Part shown: positions 61,774 to 64,000 of the stretch, piece after piece | Layout of the letters: each line of letters starts with the position of its first letter | How positions within the stretch are numbered: the first letter of the stretch is position 1 | Assembly: GCF_000022025.1 (NCBI RefSeq) | Contig: NC_011886.1 | Span: 2,769,209-2,833,208 of the forward strand | Reading direction: 5' to 3' | Length of the DNA stretch: 64,000 bases | Source: Pseudarthrobacter chlorophenolicus A6 | GTDB lineage: Bacteria; Actinomycetota; Actinomycetes; Actinomycetales; Micrococcaceae | Made by a program: the position numbers and the translations under genes | Notes under the pieces: model-generated | What the model was told of the DNA's origin: nothing | Databases searched by the model: none | The model's input: the letters and a program-made list of their open reading frames with translations, nothing else

Positions 61774-62919
61774 ATGGATACAGCAACACCCGGCAATTCC
61801 CCGCTGCTCCAGGACGTCAACGACGCCCTCGCCACTGTCATTGACCCTGAACTGCGGCGTCCCATCACCGAACTCGGCATGGTGGACGCCGTCCGGGTGT
61901 CCGGCGACGGCAAGGTCAACCTCACGGTCCTGCTCACCATCGCCGGCTGCCCGCTGCGGGACACCATCACGTCCGACGCCGAGTCGGCCCTGGCAGCAGT
62001 CCCGGGGGTGACCGGCGTCGACGTAGAACTCAAGGTCATGGACCAGGCCCAGCGGGATGCCCTGAAGGAGAAGCTCCGTGGCCCCGGCGGGCAGCGCGGC
62101 ATTCCGTTCAACCAGCCCGGTTCCCTGACGAAGGTCTATGCGGTGGCCAGCGGCAAGGGCGGGGTGGGCAAGTCCTCCGTAACCGTCAACCTCGCCACGG
62201 CACTGGCCGCGCAGGGGCTCCGGGTGGGGATCGTGGACGCGGATGTCTACGGTTTCTCGGTCCCGGCGCTCATGGGCATCACCCAGGCCCCCACGCGCGT
62301 GGACGACATGATCCTGCCGCCGGTGGCCTACGGCGTGAAGGTCATTTCCATTGGCATGTTCGTCACCGGCAACCAGCCCGTTGCCTGGCGCGGGCCAATG
62401 CTGCACCGGGCACTGGAGCAGTTCCTCACGGACGTCTACTTCGGCGACCTGGACGCCCTCTTCCTCGACCTTCCGCCGGGTACCGGTGACATCGCCATTT
62501 CGGTGGCCCAACTGCTGCCCAAGGCCGAGATCCTGGTGGTCACCACTCCGCAGGCTGCCGCTGCGGATGTGGCCGAACGCGCCGGCGCCATCGCCACCCA
62601 GACGGGGCAGAAAGTTGCGGGCGTCATCGAGAACATGTCCTACCTTGAGATGCCCGACGGCGGGCGGATGGAACTGTTCGGAAGCGGCGGCGGGGCGGTG
62701 CTCACCGAGCGGCTGACGGCAGCCGTGGGTGCAGACGTTCCACTACTGGGCCAAATCCCACTGGACATCAAACTCCGCGAAGGCGGCGACAACGGTTCGC
62801 CTATCGTGATTGGCCAGCCGGACACGGCGGCAGCTGCAGCGCTGGCAGGGATTGCCGCGGGCCTGGCTTCAAAGCCGCGGGGCCTGGCCGGGATGAAGCT
62901 GGGCCTGCAGCCCCGCTAG
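61774..62919 (+). CDS. mrp: Mrp/NBP35 family iron-sulfur carrier ATPase
   Basis: Cytoplasmic P-loop ATPase that carries Fe-S clusters to target proteins. 381 residues: an N-terminal MIP18 (DUF59) domain (DALATVIDPELRRPITELGMV, with C in TIAGCPL), then Walker A VASGKGGVGKSSVTVNLA at about 130, and LDLPPGTGDIAISVAQ. The usual CXXC near IENMSY is missing (IENMSYLEMPDGG), which I recall as normal for actinobacterial Mrp but which changes how a cluster could be held. Follows DUF1003 closely. Confidence 0.92.
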   Translation: MDTATPGNSPLLQDVNDALATVIDPELRRPITELGMVDAVRVSGDGKVNLTVLLTIAGCPLRDTITSDAESALAAVPGVTGVDVELKVMDQAQRDALKEKLRGPGGQRGIPFNQPGSLTKVYAVASGKGGVGKSSVTVNLATALAAQGLRVGIVDADVYGFSVPALMGITQAPTRVDDMILPPVAYGVKVISIGMFVTGNQPVAWRGPMLHRALEQFLTDVYFGDLDALFLDLPPGTGDIAISVAQLLPKAEILVVTTPQAAAADVAERAGAIATQTGQKVAGVIENMSYLEMPDGGRMELFGSGGGAVLTERLTAAVGADVPLLGQIPLDIKLREGGDNGSPIVIGQPDTAAAAALAGIAAGLASKPRGLAGMKLGLQPR

Positions 62920-62959
62920 CCACACTGGCCTACTCCCGCTGCCGCTCGGTAGGAAGGGC

Positions 62960-63373
62960 TCAGGTGGCCTCGGTGTCGAACGGTGCGGCCTCGCCCGCTG
63001 GGAGGCTCTGCACCACGCGTTCCGGCCGGGACGGGGCGGACTCACCTGCCGTCCCCACAGCTGCCGCTCCCGCAACCGCAGCCACTGCGGCCGGGGCGCC
63101 GGCGCTGACGGGCTTGGTATCGTCATCCAGCAGCGCTTCCTTGATGATGCGCCGGGGGTCGTACTGCCGGGGATCGTACTTCTTCCAGTCGACATCGTCG
63201 ATGTCGATGCCCACTTCTTCCTTGATCTGCTCGCGGGCACCGGACGCCATGCGCCGGACTTCCTTCACCAGGTTGGCGAGCTTCTGGGTATATTCAGGCA
63301 GCCTCTGGGGGCCGATCACCAGGACACCGATGATCAGCAGGAGGAAGAACTCCGGGCCGTTGATACCAAACAC
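62960..63373 (-). CDS. tatB: Sec-independent (Tat) translocase protein TatB
   Basis: Part of the twin-arginine export complex. 137 residues: one membrane helix at the start (FGINGPEFFLLLIIGVLVIGPQRLPEY), the amphipathic helix TQKLANLVKEVRRMASG and an acidic, Ala-rich tail. Start is GTG at 63373, with TAATCT seven bases upstream. It lies downstream of the putative anti-sigma gene, as near sigE in other actinobacteria. It is convergent with mrp. TatA is a possible alternative, but the length and E/D-rich tail favour TatB. Confidence 0.9.
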   Translation of the reverse strand: MFGINGPEFFLLLIIGVLVIGPQRLPEYTQKLANLVKEVRRMASGAREQIKEEVGIDIDDVDWKKYDPRQYDPRRIIKEALLDDDTKPVSAGAPAAVAAVAGAAAVGTAGESAPSRPERVVQSLPAGEAAPFDTEAT

Positions 63374-63380
63374 TTTAGGA

Positions 63381-63386
63381 AGATTA
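63381..63386 (-). promoter_or_regulatory. -10 box TAATCT upstream of tatB
   Basis: TAATCT, seven bases, then GTG at 63373 on the minus strand. It would allow tatB to be transcribed alone from a leaderless message. Confidence 0.35.
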
Positions 63387-63442
63387 CCCTCTCCGGGCTG
63401 CCAGTGACGATTCGCGCCCGGCGGGGGCGGAAACAGCCTGGA

Positions 63443-64000
63443 TTACTGGGTAAAGACGGCCACGATCCTGTTGATTCCGCGCTGTAAGCGGTTTTCCAGA
63501 GGCTCTCCGCCGGCGTCCTGGGCATTGCCATCGACCCCCGCCGTGAGTCCCTCCGCGGCCACGCCGCCGACCCGCTCCAGGATGGGCCCTGCATCGTCCG
63601 CCTGATCGGCGGGCAGGTTCGACTCGAAGGTGAACGTCCGTCCCCCGGATGTGTAGGTGGCTGACCACGGCGATGTTCCCAGGACCTGGACCGGACTGCC
63701 CTGGGGGCTCACTGCCTCCGCCGCCACGTTGCCTGCGTGCAGCTCGGTCACCGTGGCGTAATAGGATCCGTCGCTAAGCCGCAACTCCACCGCCGGCTGT
63801 CCGCCCCTGACCACGGCCCGGGCAGACTCCAAGTGGAATCCCATGGCTTCGAGCACCGGACAGGCCCAGCCCTCCTGGCGCAGGCTGCTGAGCTGGTCCG
63901 CGGTGAGCGCCCTGCCGTCAGCGGGTGTGTGTGCCGAGACCTGGGCAAGCATTGCCGGCTCAGCGGCATTCGCGGGGACGGGTTCGCCGGCGGCGGCGAG
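63443..64000 (-). CDS. Putative anti-sigma factor, C-terminal part (5' end outside window)
   Basis: Partial frame of 185 codons ending at 63443, open at the right edge. The visible part is a soluble, Ala/Gly-rich domain (LRLSDGSYYATVTELHAG, SATYTSGGRTFTFESNLP) without a zinc anti-sigma motif, which would lie upstream. It has the look of the extracytoplasmic domain of RseA-type anti-sigma factors, and the place next to tatB supports this. A Ser/Gly/Ala surface protein is the alternative. Ends 70 bases from tatB. Confidence 0.55.
   Translation of the reverse strand, partial: LAAAGEPVPANAAEPAMLAQVSAHTPADGRALTADQLSSLRQEGWACPVLEAMGFHLESARAVVRGGQPAVELRLSDGSYYATVTELHAGNVAAEAVSPQGSPVQVLGTSPWSATYTSGGRTFTFESNLPADQADDAGPILERVGGVAAEGLTAGVDGNAQDAGGEPLENRLQRGINRIVAVFTQ

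Overview
The window looks like a chromosomal segment of a high-GC Gram-positive actinobacterium, most likely a Micrococcaceae member of the Arthrobacter/Pseudarthrobacter group. The pointers are the very high GC coding bias with frequent GTG starts, the actinobacterial families present (UPF0182, UvrD2 with HRDC, AdnAB, MoeZ, DUF3107, DUF2342), and a complete coproporphyrin-dependent heme pathway. I see no insertion sequence, phage gene, integrase or CRISPR array. This is core chromosome, not an accessory island. All identifications are from reading motifs and lengths; no database search was run.

Layout. 1-2358: a partial PIG-L deacetylase and etfBA. 2619-7551: an envelope-stress group (HtrA protease, TPM-domain surface protein, PspA). 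7640-10022: photolyase and an orphan di-heme-type cytochrome b. 10164-10462: two identical initiator tRNA genes, each with its own terminator. 10637-29251: a block of membrane proteases and DNA repair (UPF0182, PDZ/Lon-like protease, DUF2342, YgjP-like metalloprotease, UvrD2, NudC, a phosphotransferase, AdnB, AdnA, an alkyltransferase-like protein) whose order resembles, as I recall it, the Rv3193c-Rv3204 region of Mycobacterium tuberculosis. 29315-32798: a DEDDh exonuclease and a polar amino-acid ABC transporter. 32946-45556: heme biosynthesis. hemE, cgoX, an unknown surface protein, chdC, cpfC, hemC, hemD, hemB, an LLM flavoprotein and hemL lie on the minus strand, and hemA is divergent. 45631-48194: MoeZ, a TetR regulator, DUF3107 and a small membrane protein. 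48293-51587: thiamine genes thiOSG behind a TPP riboswitch, and divergent thiE. 51675-58642: an RNB ribonuclease, a DEAD-box helicase with a long leader, an orphan DNA methyltransferase, a PHP phosphoesterase and aminopeptidase P. 58726-64000: general stress protein, MgtE-N/CBS protein, DUF1003 protein, Mrp, TatB and a partial putative anti-sigma factor.

How genes work together. The heme genes give every step from glutamyl-tRNA to heme b through coproporphyrin III. Most are coupled by 4-base GTGA/ATGA overlaps. ThiO, ThiS and ThiG make the thiazole half of thiamine. No thiF is present, and MoeZ, 2.3 kb away, could activate ThiS. AdnA and AdnB form one helicase-nuclease for double-strand break resection and sit with other repair enzymes.

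Main unusual observations. (1) A recurrent promoter layout, TANNNT exactly six bases before the start codon, occurs at eight genes and indicates many leaderless mRNAs. (2) The same layout in front of the RNB gene points to a codon at 51675 that reads CGG, so its normal start appears lost. (3) A soluble MgtE-N/CBS sensor overlaps a DUF1003 membrane protein and could be a split magnesium system. (4) A perfect dyad lies upstream of chdC and a partial copy overlaps the hemA promoter. (5) Two long palindromes of possibly one family sit at convergent gene ends.
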